Source: Corylus avellana
Lineage: Eukaryota; Streptophyta; Magnoliopsida; Fagales; Betulaceae
Assembly: GCF_901000735.1 (NCBI RefSeq)
Contig: NC_081548.1
Coordinates: 9,116,711-9,180,710, forward strand
DNA length: 64,000 nt
Direction: 5' to 3'
Both the position numbers and the translations under genes were made by a program. The first letter of the stretch is position 1; every line of letters starts with the position of its first letter. The notes beneath the pieces were generated by a model. It was not told where the DNA came from. It saw nothing but the letters and a program-made list of their open reading frames with translations, and ran no database searches. Below are positions 1-11,024 of the stretch, piece by piece.

Positions 1-1417
1 ATTGTATCAGCATAGGAAAAAAAAAAATAGAACATTTGGCTCATACTACTCACATGGCTCAAAAGGTGTCTAGTGGTACGATCCGATTGATTGAAATAAT
101 TGATCTTCTTTCCACTTATAATCTCAAGAATTGGGACACCAATGCTATACGTACATCCGACTTTATAGAGAATTGTCCATGCATATTGCATGGCATACTC
201 TGCAGACATGTAACCATTGCAAACCAGCATCATTAATACAAAAATGTCAGCCACAAGACATGCATGCTCACTTGTGTTACATAAACAATGTAATGCATGT
301 AACATTACTTACAATGTGCCGGCAATCCTACAAGTGTTTCCTCGAGTTTGATCAATTCCAAAAATCTTTGTCACACCAAAGTCTGAAATTTTTGGATTCA
401 TATCCTCATCTAACAAAACATTACCAGCTTTAAGATCACGATGCATAATTATGATCCGAGAGTCTTCATGAAAATAAATAATTCCTCGAGCAACCCCTTT
501 AATAATTTTGTAACGTGTAGGCCAATCCAATTGTTTTTGTCTTTCAATGTCTATGTATTCACCAAAATTCAATATTCACGTCAGAATCATGAACTAAATT
601 GAATTATATATCAAAATAATTCAATTAATCATGAAATTAAAATTTAGTTTGTTCTACTCTTTTAAGTTCTACAACATTCAATGAATTTTTTTAATAGTTA
701 ATCGAATTGTTAATTGAGCCTTTCTTGAATGAAAAACTCGTATAATTTTATATGACATACAAAAAAAATTAGATATATGCCTGTAAGAGACAAACCATAT
801 AGAAAGCAGTCGAGACTTTTGTTCTGCACGAATTCGTAGACAAGTATATTTTCTTCTCTTTACAAATTCGTAGACTTTAGTTCTGCAGAAAATATACTTT
901 AGGCAGTTAATCTGGGACAAAAATTTGTTACAAATTGGTTTGTAGTTAATTCATACAACACATCTAATAAAATGATGTGTCTCTTAACATATAAGAATTG
1001 CATTTTTTTTAATAACATATGAGAAACACATGTTTTTTTTAATAGTTTTGGGACACATCACTTTATTAGATGCGTTATATGAATTAACTACAAATCAATT
1101 TATAACAAATTTATGTCCGTTAATATGAGAGGATAGGTTAGCCACGCACTTGCTAGCTAGGCGATTTGGACACCTGGCTACCAAGCATGTGGACAATTTT
1201 CATGTCCTTTCACTCTAGCTGCATAATAATTGCATCTTAACCAAGTCCCATAAAATTAAATCATTTATATTTTACCACCACCTTCTTGTATGGCATTGTA
1301 CTTCTTTCTTGCTCTCCTTCTAAGGAAGCAGTAGCCCATAACGAATAGCATAGCACGAACAGAAATCGGAGCAACAATGGCAATAGTTGCCAGCAATGAG
1401 ATTTGACCTTTTCCTGC
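1..1417 (-). pseudogene. Cysteine-rich receptor-like kinase remnant, copy A (runs off left edge)
   Basis: Three separated exons of a plasma-membrane CRK (DUF26-type receptor kinase) can be read on the minus strand. About 1417-1277 encodes a transmembrane segment followed by the stop-transfer motif CFLRRRARKKYN. 562-313 encodes kinase subdomains VI-VII with [20 protein letters not shown], then an intact DFG and [11 protein letters not shown]. About 222-20 encodes the GYMSAEYAM region and EIISGKK, broken by a small duplication that shifts the frame after YAM. The acceptor before the 562 exon is TG, where copy B has AG. The P-loop exon is missing, and its expected place holds a TIR element (907-1123). 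About 920-780 keeps pieces of the LVYEF exon. The final exon would lie left of position 1. Certainly a CRK-family kinase and certainly not functional as drawn. Confidence 0.85.
907..1123. mobile_element. MITE with about 80-bp imperfect terminal inverted repeats
   Basis: The left arm (from 911) and the reverse complement of the right arm (to 1119) both read roughly GGACAAAAATTTGTTA, then TTTGTAGTTAATTCATA, then ACACATCTAATAAA and GATGTGTC. The arms are separated by a short T-rich loop. TTAA is present at both outer edges (907-910 and 1120-1123) and may be the target duplication. There is no coding capacity. It sits where the CRK P-loop exon is expected. I cannot assign the superfamily; TTAA ends would suit a piggyBac-like element but may be chance in AT-rich DNA. 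Confidence 0.7.
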
Positions 1418-1707
1418 ATAAACAATATTATTCCCGTTTCATTTATAAGTTGTGGGGTAGAATTGTTTATAACTATAGGTGTATTCTAAATAATGATAAT
1501 AAAAATAATATTTTACTGACAATTAGGCAATATTTATTAATTATAGTGACCTATGTCCATAAGTTGAGCTAAAAGTAGCCGTAATTAGAGTCCGGCAATG
1601 TTTTCTTCATTGTTTGGTATAATACTAATTATATCGTTTGGCATGATACGAAGTAACTTTATCAAAATTGAATGCTAAGGTATTTTCGTACATCCCCATT
1701 AAGGATG
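1418..1707. repeat. CRK upstream flank, shared with copy B
   Basis: Sequence directly upstream of the CRK-A transmembrane exon. Blocks beginning GCATAAACAATATT, GTTGTGGGGTAGA, and GGCAATATTTATTAATTA recur at about 4874-5640 upstream of CRK copy B. The two CRK copies therefore belong to one segmental duplication of at least several hundred bases. No gene seen. Confidence 0.65.
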
Positions 1708-1947
1708 TTTTGGCAACCTTCTCTCACAGTTTCTTTGAAGATTAACTTTGATGTTACTACTAATGCTTCTTTTTCAGCCACTCCTAAACAACTCATTGGG
1801 TGAAATCATCTCAGCATTGACCAAAAAACTTCATTCCACTTATGTAAAAAGGGAGAATCCATGGCTGCTCTTACAGGGATACATTTTGCTATCTATCAAG
1901 GCTACAACAATTTGTTGATTGAAGTTGTACTCTTTGGTTTCCATTTT
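1708..1947 (+). pseudogene. RNase H-like domain fragment of a non-LTR retroelement type
   Basis: Translation gives WQPSLTVSLKINFDVTTNAS and then, after frameshifts, GESMAALTGIHFAIYQGYNN followed by LLIEV. This is the pattern of the plant reverse-transcriptase-associated RNase H domain (RVT_3 type: W-P-P..KINFDA, GEAMAALLAI..A, LIEGDS). The catalytic-region order is preserved but a stop and at least one frameshift interrupt it. No LINE reverse transcriptase is recognisable beside it, so it is a short relic. Confidence 0.6.
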
Positions 1948-3157
1948 ATCCCATTTTTAAATGTTAAAAGATTTAACAAAATTATTTAGAGTTTAACTTA
2001 TATCAGGATGAGCCTTAAAACCCCATTTTTACAGTCCCCGCAAAATATAAAAAGTGCACAAAAATAACTTGGGCCAAAATACACTAGATTTTAGGGTGAT
2101 CAAATTCTTAAAGGGTTAACCTTCCACCTCTAGACGAGTTTTAAGGCATTAGAAACGGGTTTTGAGGCGGGTCACAACTTGATAGTAGGGGCTCTCAATA
2201 GTTCAAAGAATTATATATGTTACTTTAGAATAGCTTTATGGGGAGAATAGCACACAAGAAAATTTGTTGGAGAATGAAGTAAGAGATTGTGTCTTTGCCT
2301 ATGACCAAACAGTTATATTTATAGTGATTTAGGATACATCTAACGGCCCAAGATCATTTGATCTAATGGTCATGAATCGTAACCCTTCCAAAGGGGCTCG
2401 TTACAGGCGATTTTGCCCCCGCCAGCTTTTTTTTTTTTTATCAATCAATTTATTGTTAATTGAAGAGGATTTTTTATAAACAAGTTGGCATTTTTATATC
2501 TAGTCAATGTGGGGAAAACTTTTTTTCAGTACACTTCAAAATTTTGGTTTTCCCTCCAAAAATTTGGATTGACTTGAAAGAGAGAAAATCTTTCAATTAA
2601 ATGAATATAGAACTTTTAGATATAAAATAAATTTCATAATTATTTGAAATACCCAAAATAAATTATTTATTTACATTAAATAAATCGAACAAAATTTTCT
2701 TCTGGTCATCAACGCCTATGAATGTAGGCTTGTCAAACCGAACTACATTACTTTATTATGTTTGTTTGAGATTCTCAAATTTATTTCGTCACAACAAATT
2801 AGTATCAAAACTTTGGTTTTTATTTTGCAGGACAACTAGTTAGTAAGGATTATAGTAATAGTTTGCACCCAACAAAGAGAAAGAAAGGTAAGTTTGGGGA
2901 AAAAATTGCCACATTCCATAACAACATTAAGACAAACATAAAGAATCTTGAGGTGATAACATGGAGATAGTCTTATAGGAGCCAATAATTTCATACTATT
3001 AAGAGATTTGGGTAGGCTACTTAAAGTGAACCTGAACCTCCTTCAAATATATATTTGAAAATAAACTTCTTTCTATCAATTATATTCATAAACTATATTT
3101 ATATAGACTTACAACTTACTCCTACTGCAAAACAGCTGAAAGACTCTTAAACTCTTA
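1948..3157. other. Intergenic, no gene seen
   Basis: AT-rich sequence without a supported gene. Around 2798-2840 there is an AGTATCAAAAC stretch followed by a TTTTGCAGG-type sequence that loosely resembles a copia primer-binding region, but no gag follows. About 2210-2430 has an LTR-like look (a TATATTTATAG box) without identifiable ends. Neither is strong enough to call separately. Confidence 0.4.
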
Positions 3158-4866
3158 CTATGATGCTTCATCGACAGACATAGGTAGTGATTTGCTTCTA
3201 GATTGATCTGACTCTATCTCATTTGATTGCATGTTTTGCTCTCCTACACTTCTAAATAAATATGCTGGTTCTTTAGGTGACGGCAGAGGAACTAGGTAAC
3301 TGATTAGCATGAGAACTATGGATTCTATTGTTGGCCTATCAACTGGATCATTCTGTACAGATAGTATGCCAATATGGAGACATTCAATGACTTCATCTCT
3401 CGAGTAAGAGTCTCCCAATGTTGGATTCACCAAATCCAAGGGTGTTCCATCCCTCCAAAGTTTCCAAGCCTGCATCAATTGGTTAAGTAGTATTACATAA
3501 ATATCATGTGATGATGATTGTACCAGCATAGAAAAACAACATTAGAACATTTGGTTCATACTACTCACATGGCTCAAAAGGATCTAGTACTGCCGTCTGA
3601 TTGATTAAAAGAACTGATCTTCTTTCCATTTATAATTTCAAAAATTAAGACACCAAAACTATATACATTTGACTTTACAGAGAACTATCCATGCATAGCA
3701 TATTCTGGAGACATGTAACCACTACAAACTAGCATCATTCATACAAAAATGTCAGCCACAAGACATGCATGCTCTCACTTGTGTTACATAAACAATGTAA
3801 TGCACGTAACATTACTTGCAATGTGCCGGCAATCCTATGAGTGTTTCCTCGGGTTTGATCAATTCCAAAAATCTTTGCCATGCCAAATTCTGAAATTTTT
3901 GGATTCATATCCTCATCTAACAAAACATTACTAACTTTAAGATCACGATGTATAATTATAAACCGAGAATCTTCATGAAGATAAATAATCCCTTGAGCAA
4001 TGCCTTTAATGATTTTGTAACGTGTTGGCCAATCCGGTTGTTTTTGTCTTTCAAGGTCTATATATTCACCTAAATTCAATATTCACGTTAGAATAATGAA
4101 CTAAAGTCAATTATATATCAAAATAATTAAATTAATCAAGAAAATAGAATTAATATTCATAAAATAAAATTTATTCTGTTATACTCTTGTAAGTTTTACA
4201 ACACAAAATGAATTTTGTAATAGTTAATCCAATAGTTAACTGGGCATTTCTTGAATGAAAACTCATATCCAATTTCATACGACATACAAAAAAAAAAAAA
4301 ATAGATATATGCCTATAAGGGACAAACCATATAGAAAGTAGTCAAGACTTTTGTTTTGCACAAATTCATAAACAAGTACCTTTTCTTCTCTTTCTAGCAA
4401 AAATCCAATAGCCTTACAAGATTTCTGTGTTGATGTTTGGCAACCACTATAACCTCATTTTTAAATTCTTCTCCCCCTTGTTCAAAACTTTTTGATAATC
4501 GCTTTACAACTATTTCTTGTCCATTAGAAAGTATCCCCTGAGAATGTAGTTTAAGAAGTTGTTAGAATAGCTTACTACCTACAATTTCTAATCCCAAAAC
4601 CTAAAGCTTAGGCATTGTCAAATTTTGCATTACTAGATACACTATACTACTTTTTTGTTTTGTTTTTTTTAAAAAAAAAAAAAACTAAAAAAAAAACTAA
4701 AAAAAAGTAACATAAAATGAAACTAAATAGCCCAAAAACAAGAAGAAAAAAATAAAACAAATAATTTACCTTGTAAACCGCACCAAATCCGCCTTCACCT
4801 AGCTTGTTATTATCTAAAAAGTTGTTGGTGGCAGCTTTAGTTGTAGAGTAATTATACGAGGCCTAT
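3158..4866 (-). pseudogene. Cysteine-rich receptor-like kinase remnant, copy B
   Basis: Five kinase exons in order on the minus strand. 4866-4770: TTKAATNNF and the P-loop GEGGFGAVYK. 4537 to about 4334: VVKRLS with the ATP-anchoring lysine, then HRNLVRLL, with a one-base loss before LEREEK that shifts the frame, then [14 protein letters not shown]. 4069-3830: [10 protein letters not shown], with DFG changed to EFG. 3735 to about 3580: GYMSPEYAMHG, a TAG stop, then [11 protein letters not shown]. 3469-3158: AWKLWRDGTPLDLV to SKSLPMSVDEAS. The intron after the HRD exon starts GC instead of GT. The transmembrane exon kept in copy A is absent here. A transmembrane Ser/Thr kinase of pathogen or stress signalling in origin; the changed DFG aspartate, the stop and the frameshift make activity unlikely. 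Confidence 0.88.
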
Positions 4867-5640
4867 TATGTCTTGCATAAACAATATTGTTCCCGTTTCG
4901 TCTCCAAGAGGTAGCTCAATCGACTATATATATATTATTCCCGTTTCATTTATAAGTTGTGGGGTAGAGTCGTTTTTTTATAATTTAATGGTGTTTTCAA
5001 AAGGACATAAATTTCTTTTAAATTAGTTTGGAAAAAATTTATTCTAACATATTCTAATAAGTGTCAAGTGTTATCTTTCACATATTTTCTTTAATATTCT
5101 TAACAGTCATTATTAATTTTTGAAAAATCTGGACATGTTAAATGACATTTGTCACTTATTAGAATAGGTTGGAAGAAATTTCGAGTAGTGATATATAGCA
5201 CACTCGGTGTGAGTGAGCAGTGCTCACGCTGAGTGAACAGTCCATCTGGATTTAAAAACACAAAAAGATTAAAAAAAATTTGAAACAATAAATTCAAACT
5301 TGCCTTTCACCTTACATGAGCATTGTTCACTCACAGTCGGGTGTGCTATATATCACTATTGAGAAATTTGAACCATTTTCTAAATAATAATAAAAATAAT
5401 ATTTTATTGACAAGTAGGCAATATTTATTAATTAGTGGTAAACAAAATCTTAAACCTACTGACCAAATAACCTTTTTTCTTAAGATGAGCAAAGTTAATT
5501 AGTAGGCAATATTTACAATGAGTCGGCAATCCTACGAGTGTTTCCACGAGTAACCTATTTTCGTAAGTTGAGCAAGGTAACCATAAAAAGACCAACCACA
5601 CGTCTTAGCGTCTAGCAATTTTTTCTTCATTGTTTGCTCA
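4867..5640. repeat. CRK-B upstream flank with nested TIR elements
   Basis: Segmental duplicate of 1418-1640. It differs by extra sequence between about 4980 and 5385 made of two nested inverted-repeat elements. The outer one has arms around 5040-5065 (TATTCTAATAAGTGTC) and 5145-5175 (its reverse complement). The inner one is listed at 5188-5356. About 4903-4925 has a short tRNA-like GAGGTAGCTCAATCG stretch. No gene seen. Confidence 0.55.
5188..5356. mobile_element. 169-bp MITE with TA target duplication
   Basis: Left end GTGATATATAGCACAC and right end GTGTGCTATATATCAC are inverted repeats continuing about 40 bp inward (GTGAGTGAGCAGTGCTC against the complement of GAGCATTGTTCACTCAC). TA flanks both ends (5186-5187 and 5357-5358). 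Size, TIR and TA duplication fit a Stowaway/Tc1-mariner-type MITE. It lies inside the arm of another TIR element. Confidence 0.75.
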
Positions 5641-6216
5641 AAGAGTAATACTCCTATTTTTCACATCTAATTTCTCACACTGATAAGTAGCTTTTAAAAC
5701 GCCATTTAAATTTGTGATGGATCTTTATTAAATTTTAATCAAATGATAATTTTAAAAGTCACATATGAATGTTTTTAAAAGGTTAGGCTCCAAAACTCTC
5801 TATTGGCTCAAAAGAGAAAAGCTAGGTTCATGGACCATGGTGGAGAAGATATACCAGTTAGACTAGCAATTGAGAAGATATGATGGAATCAATTTCTTTG
5901 ATACGATGAGCATGGTGGTGGCAGTTGTGAAACCAACTATAACTCTAGCTAAGGACCGTGATACTCAAAAATGGAAAGTATCATCAACAAGCAACCATCA
6001 TGCAACAAAGGATATTGGACAATGCAAGGAAAGATAATCAATGTGCACACCATATCCCAGCCATTAATCCTTATTTGAGTTTCATTTTGTTTGTATATTT
6101 TTAGTATTACTTTCCATGTATACATCAACGGTCACATGTGTATTTTGTGTATATAATGCCTAGTGCATTCCAATGTAAATAATAAGGAAGAATTCATTGC
6201 ATTACAACTTCTTACA
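5641..6216 (+). repeat. Intergenic, ending in a probable copia 5' LTR
   Basis: The 3' part ends CTTACA immediately before a copia primer-binding site, as the 5' LTR of a Ty1/copia element should. TATATAATG around 6149 and TGTAAATAATAAGG around 6172 are plausible promoter and polyadenylation signals. I cannot fix the left end of the LTR. It does not resemble the LTR-like sequence at 26323, so the two may belong to different copia families. Confidence 0.4.
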
Positions 6217-6228
6217 TGGTATCAGAGC
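6217..6228 (+). promoter_or_regulatory. Copia primer-binding site (initiator tRNA-Met)
   Basis: TGGTATCAGAGC is the classic plant copia site complementary to the 3' end of initiator methionine tRNA. It directly follows a CA dinucleotide that would end the 5' LTR and precedes the gag start by about 30 bp. Confidence 0.85.
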
Positions 6229-6256
6229 ATCTTTGTTAACACCACTATATCCTCAA

Positions 6257-6660
6257 ATGGCTTTCTCATCCACACCTCCCACTACTACCACCCTTCAACA
6301 CCCTGGTTTTACAACCTGCCACTTCAAAAACTTAGAAGTTCCCAACAGGTGTATGAATTGGGTAATACAATTCAATCCCATTTTCAAAAGTTATGATCTG
6401 ATGGGTATTATGGATGGCACTGAGCCACGTCCATTGAAATATTTGCTTGACGAATCAGGAAAAATGACTAATGTAGTTTTTCCTGACTACTTAATATGGC
6501 AAAAAAAAGGACCAATATCTCCTAACTTGGTTCACCATAACACTCTCGGAGAGTGTATTGTCTTCCATCTATGGATTAAACATAGCTCGACAGGCGTGGA
6601 ATGCACTTGCTTCTCGATTTGCATCTTAATCGAAAGCAAAAGTCTCTTATTTGAAGCAAC
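6257..6660 (+). pseudogene. Copia gag, N-terminal part (interrupted)
   Basis: From the ATG at 6257 the frame reads MAFSSTPPTTTT and then a copia gag core: CMNWVIQFNPIFKSYDLMGI, DGTEPRPLKYL, YLIWQKK. The frame then shifts near 6508; DQYLLTWFTITLSESVLS, LNIARQAWNALASRFAS and SKAKVSYLKQ continue with a further stop. The frame is cut at AAGCAAC (6660) by a 363-bp insert, resumes as QLQSL at 7024-7051, is cut again by the gypsy element, and continues at 25310. Structural protein of the virus-like particle in origin; broken now. Confidence 0.8.
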
Positions 6661-7023
6661 ATGTTATGTGAATGATTTTTGCAAACACAAATACATAAAG
6701 GGGATAGAATTTAGGTTCTGAGCCACACCTTAAATTCTGAGGGAAATTAGACCATTTAGATTTTGAAGAAACCTTGAAATCTTTTTTCAAACACAATATT
6801 TGGGATTAATTCTACTTAATTTATTAATGAGCTTAATGTCTTTAAATAGACAATTATAATGCATAGTGACAATAAAAGACTAAGTAGAATAAACTACTCT
6901 AATGATAATACTTATCTCTAATATTTAAATTCTAGTCTCTACTTCTAATGTTATCTATAAAGATAACATATTATCCTAAGGCATTTTAATCCTAAAATAC
7001 CTCTATTATTAGACCCCTAACAC
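6661..7023. mobile_element. 363-bp insertion in copia gag, probably a solo LTR
   Basis: AGCAAC occurs directly before (6655-6660) and after (7024-7029) this block. Removing the block plus one AGCAAC restores the gag reading KQLQSL. The insert begins ATGTTATG and ends CCTAACAC, giving TGTTA...TAACA near the ends, as in many LTRs. It is AT-rich, non-coding, and has no long inverted repeats. TG and CA are each one base in from the exact junctions, so the class is inferred rather than proven. Confidence 0.6.
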
Positions 7024-7051
7024 AGCAACTTCAGTCACTGTAGCAAGGTCC

Positions 7052-8407
7052 TGATAAGTGCTAAAATATTCATATTTTCAGCCCTTAACTTGCATGTTTT
7101 ATTCCTTTGGTTTTACTTAATTAGGCCATTTTAATTCCTTTTTATGTTTTTTACGTTTTTACAGGCTTTCGGAAGAAAATGAAGTAAAACTGGGTGATCT
7201 GGGCTCAAAGAGAGAAGATGGGAAAAATCGGAACTCCCTGACACTGCGATCAATCGCAGGGTACCTGCGATCGAGCGCAGTACCCGAGAGGACATATCAC
7301 AAAGCTGGCCAGGAGCGATCGAGCGCATGCCAAAAGAAGGGTCGATCCCAGACCTGCGATCGAGCGCACACGGGCTGCGATCGATCGCACCCGTGCGCAG
7401 GAGACAAACCAAGGTTTCGGCTAAGATGTCCCTATTTCCATATTAGGGTTTTTCAACTCCCAATAGTAATAGGATTGAAACCCTACGAAATCCCTAGGGT
7501 TTACTGCTTTTCCAAGGACTTTTAAAGCCTATAAATAGACTCCTAAGCTATGAGAATAGACAGGCTTGGAGAAGGAAAAGAATAAGAGCTCTTAAGTTCA
7601 AGTCTCGGGTTTATTCTTTTCCACTCTTTTCTTTTATGACGATGTTTAACATCAACTCTATGTGTAGCTAATTTATTTAGTAGGCCTGGATTGAAGCCCT
7701 AGTTATGTTTTGTTAATATTTCAATATTGGCGCCTTTGTGATGATCTTGTTGTGCTATTTAACTTGATTAATACTTGCTTGCTTGAATTCCTTATATGTG
7801 TGTGCCTGATCAACATATGCATGTGGTATGGACTAGTTAGTTAAATCAATTTGGATGACTGAGTCCTGTGTTTAACATAAGTAACAAGAGATATCCACGC
7901 CGGATTCTTGGGTTAATCAACATTGGGAACCGAGAGTATATACCATGCCCTAGGCCTTGTGTGTTCGTCAATTTCTATAGAACATATGCTTTTCTAAAAA
8001 ACAACTTAGTATATACCATGCTAAATCCTTTAGGGGAGAAAAGAGTTAGAGTATACACCATGCCTAACTTGTTGCTTAGGGAAATCTATAGCTTAAGGAG
8101 TATACACCATGCCTTTAGGTTGACAAACATCAAATATGCATAACTTGATCAAAGCATTGGCATATTGATATATTAGCTTAATATAATTAGTGGCGGATAT
8201 CAAAGCCCTGCTCTTTATTATCATCACTTCAACAATCAATCTTTATTTTACTTTTGCTTAAGGAATTTACTTTTAAAACTAAAATTCAGCAATTCTCGTG
8301 GGAATGATCCTGTACTTGCACCCTATTCTACCATGTTGACCTTGTGCACTTGCAGGTAAAACGTACAATTATTTACCTATTAATTTAGGAAGATAATTTG
8401 CACATCA
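7052..8407 (+). repeat. 5' LTR of the outer gypsy element (1356 bp)
   Basis: Starts TGATAAGTGCTAAAATATT and ends GATAATTTGCACATCA. A TATA-like box CCTATAAATAGAC lies at about 7528-7540. 7246-7400 holds a cluster of GCGATCGAGCGCA near-palindromes. About 7935-8115 has four spaced copies of GTATAYACCATGC. It is 89 bp longer than the 3' LTR, and the two complete CCTGCGATCGAGCGCA units at 7264 and 7353 are 89 bp apart. A deletion between them in the 3' LTR explains the difference. Confidence 0.9.
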
Positions 8408-8413
8408 AGTTTT

Positions 8414-8430
8414 TGGTGCCGTTACCGAGG
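8414..8430 (+). promoter_or_regulatory. Primer-binding site, diverged tRNA-Asp type
   Basis: TGGTGCCGTTACCGAGG lies seven bases after the LTR. It matches the tRNA-Asp-complementary site of the inner element (TGGCGCCGTTGCCGGGG) except at three positions. The changes are transitions, as expected for an old copy or a variant primer. Confidence 0.75.
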
Positions 8431-8716
8431 ATTGCGGCGAATTTTGTTTAAATTTATTTTCCTTTCGTTTTGTTATTTTAATTTTCACTTTTTAATTTAG
8501 TGTTAGCAAAAACCAAAAAGAATTTCTCGTTTTCCCTAACTTTTCTGTTTTCTGTTGCAGGTTGCGGATTGGCATTCTGTGACTGGGATCAATCGCCAGC
8601 CAAGTGCGATCGAGCGCATTGCGATCGAATGCACCAACCTGCGATCCAGCGCAGTTCCAGGGAGCTTCCAGGCCAGGCAGTACTAAAGCTGCCTAACTGA
8701 AGAAGTAATCGAGTTC
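8431..8716 (+). other. Leader between primer site and gag of the outer element
   Basis: Noncoding leader. It contains a second small cluster of the GCGATCGAGCGCA motif at about 8605-8655 (one exact copy and two variants). A TTCTGTTGCAGG stretch at about 8549 looks like a splice acceptor. No RNA structure can be asserted by eye beyond the near-palindromes. Confidence 0.5.
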
Positions 8717-9907
8717 ATGCAAGGTCGTCGATCTCAAGCCTCAACTGTTCTTCCACTCGATCCTGAAATTGGGCGGACAATTCGACAACGACCTAGAGAC
8801 AAAGAAGAAGAAGAAGTTGAAATGGAAGATTTGCAAGAAAATCCAATTGGGCCAAGACCCCTAGAAGTAAATCCACCACGGGTGAGGAGACCAATGAAGC
8901 AAGCATACGTCCCAGCAAACCTCCATCAACCCTCATGCATAGCATATCAACCGGAGGTGGACAGCAGCTATTGTATCTCTCCCCAAATCCTTAATGCATT
9001 GACCCACTTCAGAGGCACAGCTACTGAGGATCCCAACTTGCATCTTAAGGAATTCTTTGACTTATGCAAGTTGCAACATGTCCAAGGCCTAACTCCAGAG
9101 AGACTAAGGTTAGTCCTCTTTCCTTTTTCCTTGAAAGATAATGCTAAACTATGGTACAATTCCTTGCCTACAGAATCTATCCACACTTGGGACGAATTGA
9201 CCACCAAGTTTCTGAAGAGGTTTTTCCCAGCCTAGAAGACAAAACAACTTAAAAGGGAACTTCAAATGTTCCAACAATGAGACGGAGATTTGTTCTTTGA
9301 GGCCTGGGACCACTTCAATTCCTTACTTCTAAAGTGCCCACATCACAATATTCCTCAAGATGAGCATGTACAAATTTTCTATGAAGGATTAGATGATACT
9401 AACAAAGGGATGGTTGATTTAGCTTGCAAAGGAACACTTATGGAAAGGAGTAGTGAGGAAGCTGTGGAACTTTTTGAGACATTAAGTGAGCACTCACAGC
9501 AATTTTGCTCAAGAGGAAGGAAAGGAATCAAAAGCAAGGGCATGTATGAAGTGAACATCAGTGGGGGATCAACCCATCAGTTGGCTGCAGTAGAAAAGAA
9601 ATTGGATATGCTTGTCAAGGCCATGACTGTTCAGAAAATTTCACCTCTGCAACAGGACACACCAATTCAGGTATGTGCTATTTGTTCCCATTTAGATCAC
9701 ACCAAGGAGAAGTGTCCTTTATCTTCTTTTGCAGAACAAGAAGAGGTGAATTTTGTGGGACAAAACAATTACCCCACAAGAACAACCCATACTCCAATAC
9801 TTACAATCCAGGATGGCGTAACCATCCAAATTTCTCCTGGAGCAATAATCAAGGACAGTAGAAAGGGCCCCAGCAAGCAAGCCAACCAGCTCAAAAGCCA
9901 AAGATGA
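8717..9907 (+). pseudogene. Gag of the outer gypsy element (two stops, one frameshift)
   Basis: Starts MQGRRSQASTVLPLDPEI, parallel to the inner element's [20 protein letters not shown]. The gag core follows with LTHFRGTATEDPNLHLKEF, LRLVLFPFSLKDNAKLWYN and TWDELTTKFLKRFFP. A TAG interrupts at 9233-9235 and a TGA near 9278. The frame continues with HVQIFYEGLDDTNKGMVDL and a CCHC zinc knuckle, CAICSHLDHTKEKCP (C-X2-C-X4-H-X4-C). The conserved [13 protein letters not shown] block appears in another frame at about 9800-9842, showing a frameshift after the knuckle. Capsid/nucleocapsid precursor in origin; not intact. Confidence 0.85.
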
Positions 9908-11024
9908 ACCAACTGGAGAATATGATACATAACCTGGTGACTTCACAATAACAATTCATGGCTGATCAAAAACATGTCAATACAAAGACTTAGCAAGCCA
10001 TACAAAAGCTGGAAGTGCAAATGGGTCAGATGGCAAAGGAGCTAAGTGAGAGGAAGCAAGGAGAATTTCCAGCTTAAACAATACCTAACCCAGGCAATCA
10101 CCAGTAGCTAAAGGCAGTCACAGTTTTAAGAGGTCCTGCTCCTACAAGAGCACTTGAGCCAAATTCTGAAGAGCTCAAGTGCAGCTCTTCACACTAGGAG
10201 TCCTACAGTCACCAGTAGACGCGTTTGAGCAGGCAAGAACCTCAAGCGCATCTACTCACAACAGTGGTACTGAAGCCACTAAGAGGGCGGTAACATTTTC
10301 TCTCTTGTCTTTTCATCTTACTTTCTTTCCTTCACATATGTTTTGATTATCCTTGATGTTTTGACCTTTGCTTTTCTTTTGTTTGATTTTTCAAAAAAAA
10401 AAAAAAAATTCTGATACTACGATCGATCTCAGGGTACCTACGATCGAGCGCAGTTACCGAAAGGTGCCTCGATACTTTCTGTTAGTGCGATCAAACGCAC
10501 CCTAGGTGCGATCGAGCGCACTATGCCCAGGTATGCGCACCTCAGACCGAATGCGATCGAGCGCACCTGGAGTGCGATCGAGCGCACTCGGGCAGCAGGG
10601 CCTGCGACCTATTTAGGTCACTTTTTTCCCCATGGCCCACAACTTTGTCCCGGCGCCGTACAGGCCCTCTCCAACTCCCTACCTCCGATACTCATTCTTC
10701 TGCTATTTTTCACCTTGCTTTCACCAAATCCACTACACCACCACCATCTAAGACCCTTTTCCGGCCACCTTACCATCATCTTTCACCAAACAAACACTCC
10801 ATACATCCCATTCTCACCCAACCCTCAATATCTCCGAACACTTATCCAACCCCCAATTTTTTTCAATTTTTCTTGCAATTGTGGGTGCTTATCCACCCAC
10901 ACTGCCACTGTCTTGGATTGTTGTGAATTTGCAGGGAATTTGGAGCATCCTTGGCCGAAGTTGTCCTTGTGGTCATCAGAAGTGCGCACCACATGTTCGA
11001 CAAAAGTCCCCGACCAAGTTCAAA
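9908..11024 (+). other. Noncoding spacer between gag and second ORF
   Basis: Degraded gag C-terminus (a coiled-coil-like LEVQMGQMAKELSERKQGEF reading at about 10010-10070) is followed by noncoding DNA. 10420-10600 has the densest cluster of the GCGATCGAGCGCA motif: three exact copies and at least four variants. 10620-10930 is CT-rich and open in two frames without recognisable protein. This is the interval where an autonomous relative would carry protease to integrase; none of that coding sequence is visible. Confidence 0.6.

Noticed and set aside
7868..8143. 91-codon frame with repeated YTMxN, also at 24773-25045
   Set aside because: Lies wholly in the LTR and reflects the repeated GTATAYACCATGC motif; no start context or family.
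10420..10600. Repeated GCGATCGAGCGCA units considered as a CRISPR-like array
   Set aside because: Spacing is irregular, units are near-palindromes within a plant retroelement, and there are no unique equal-length spacers.
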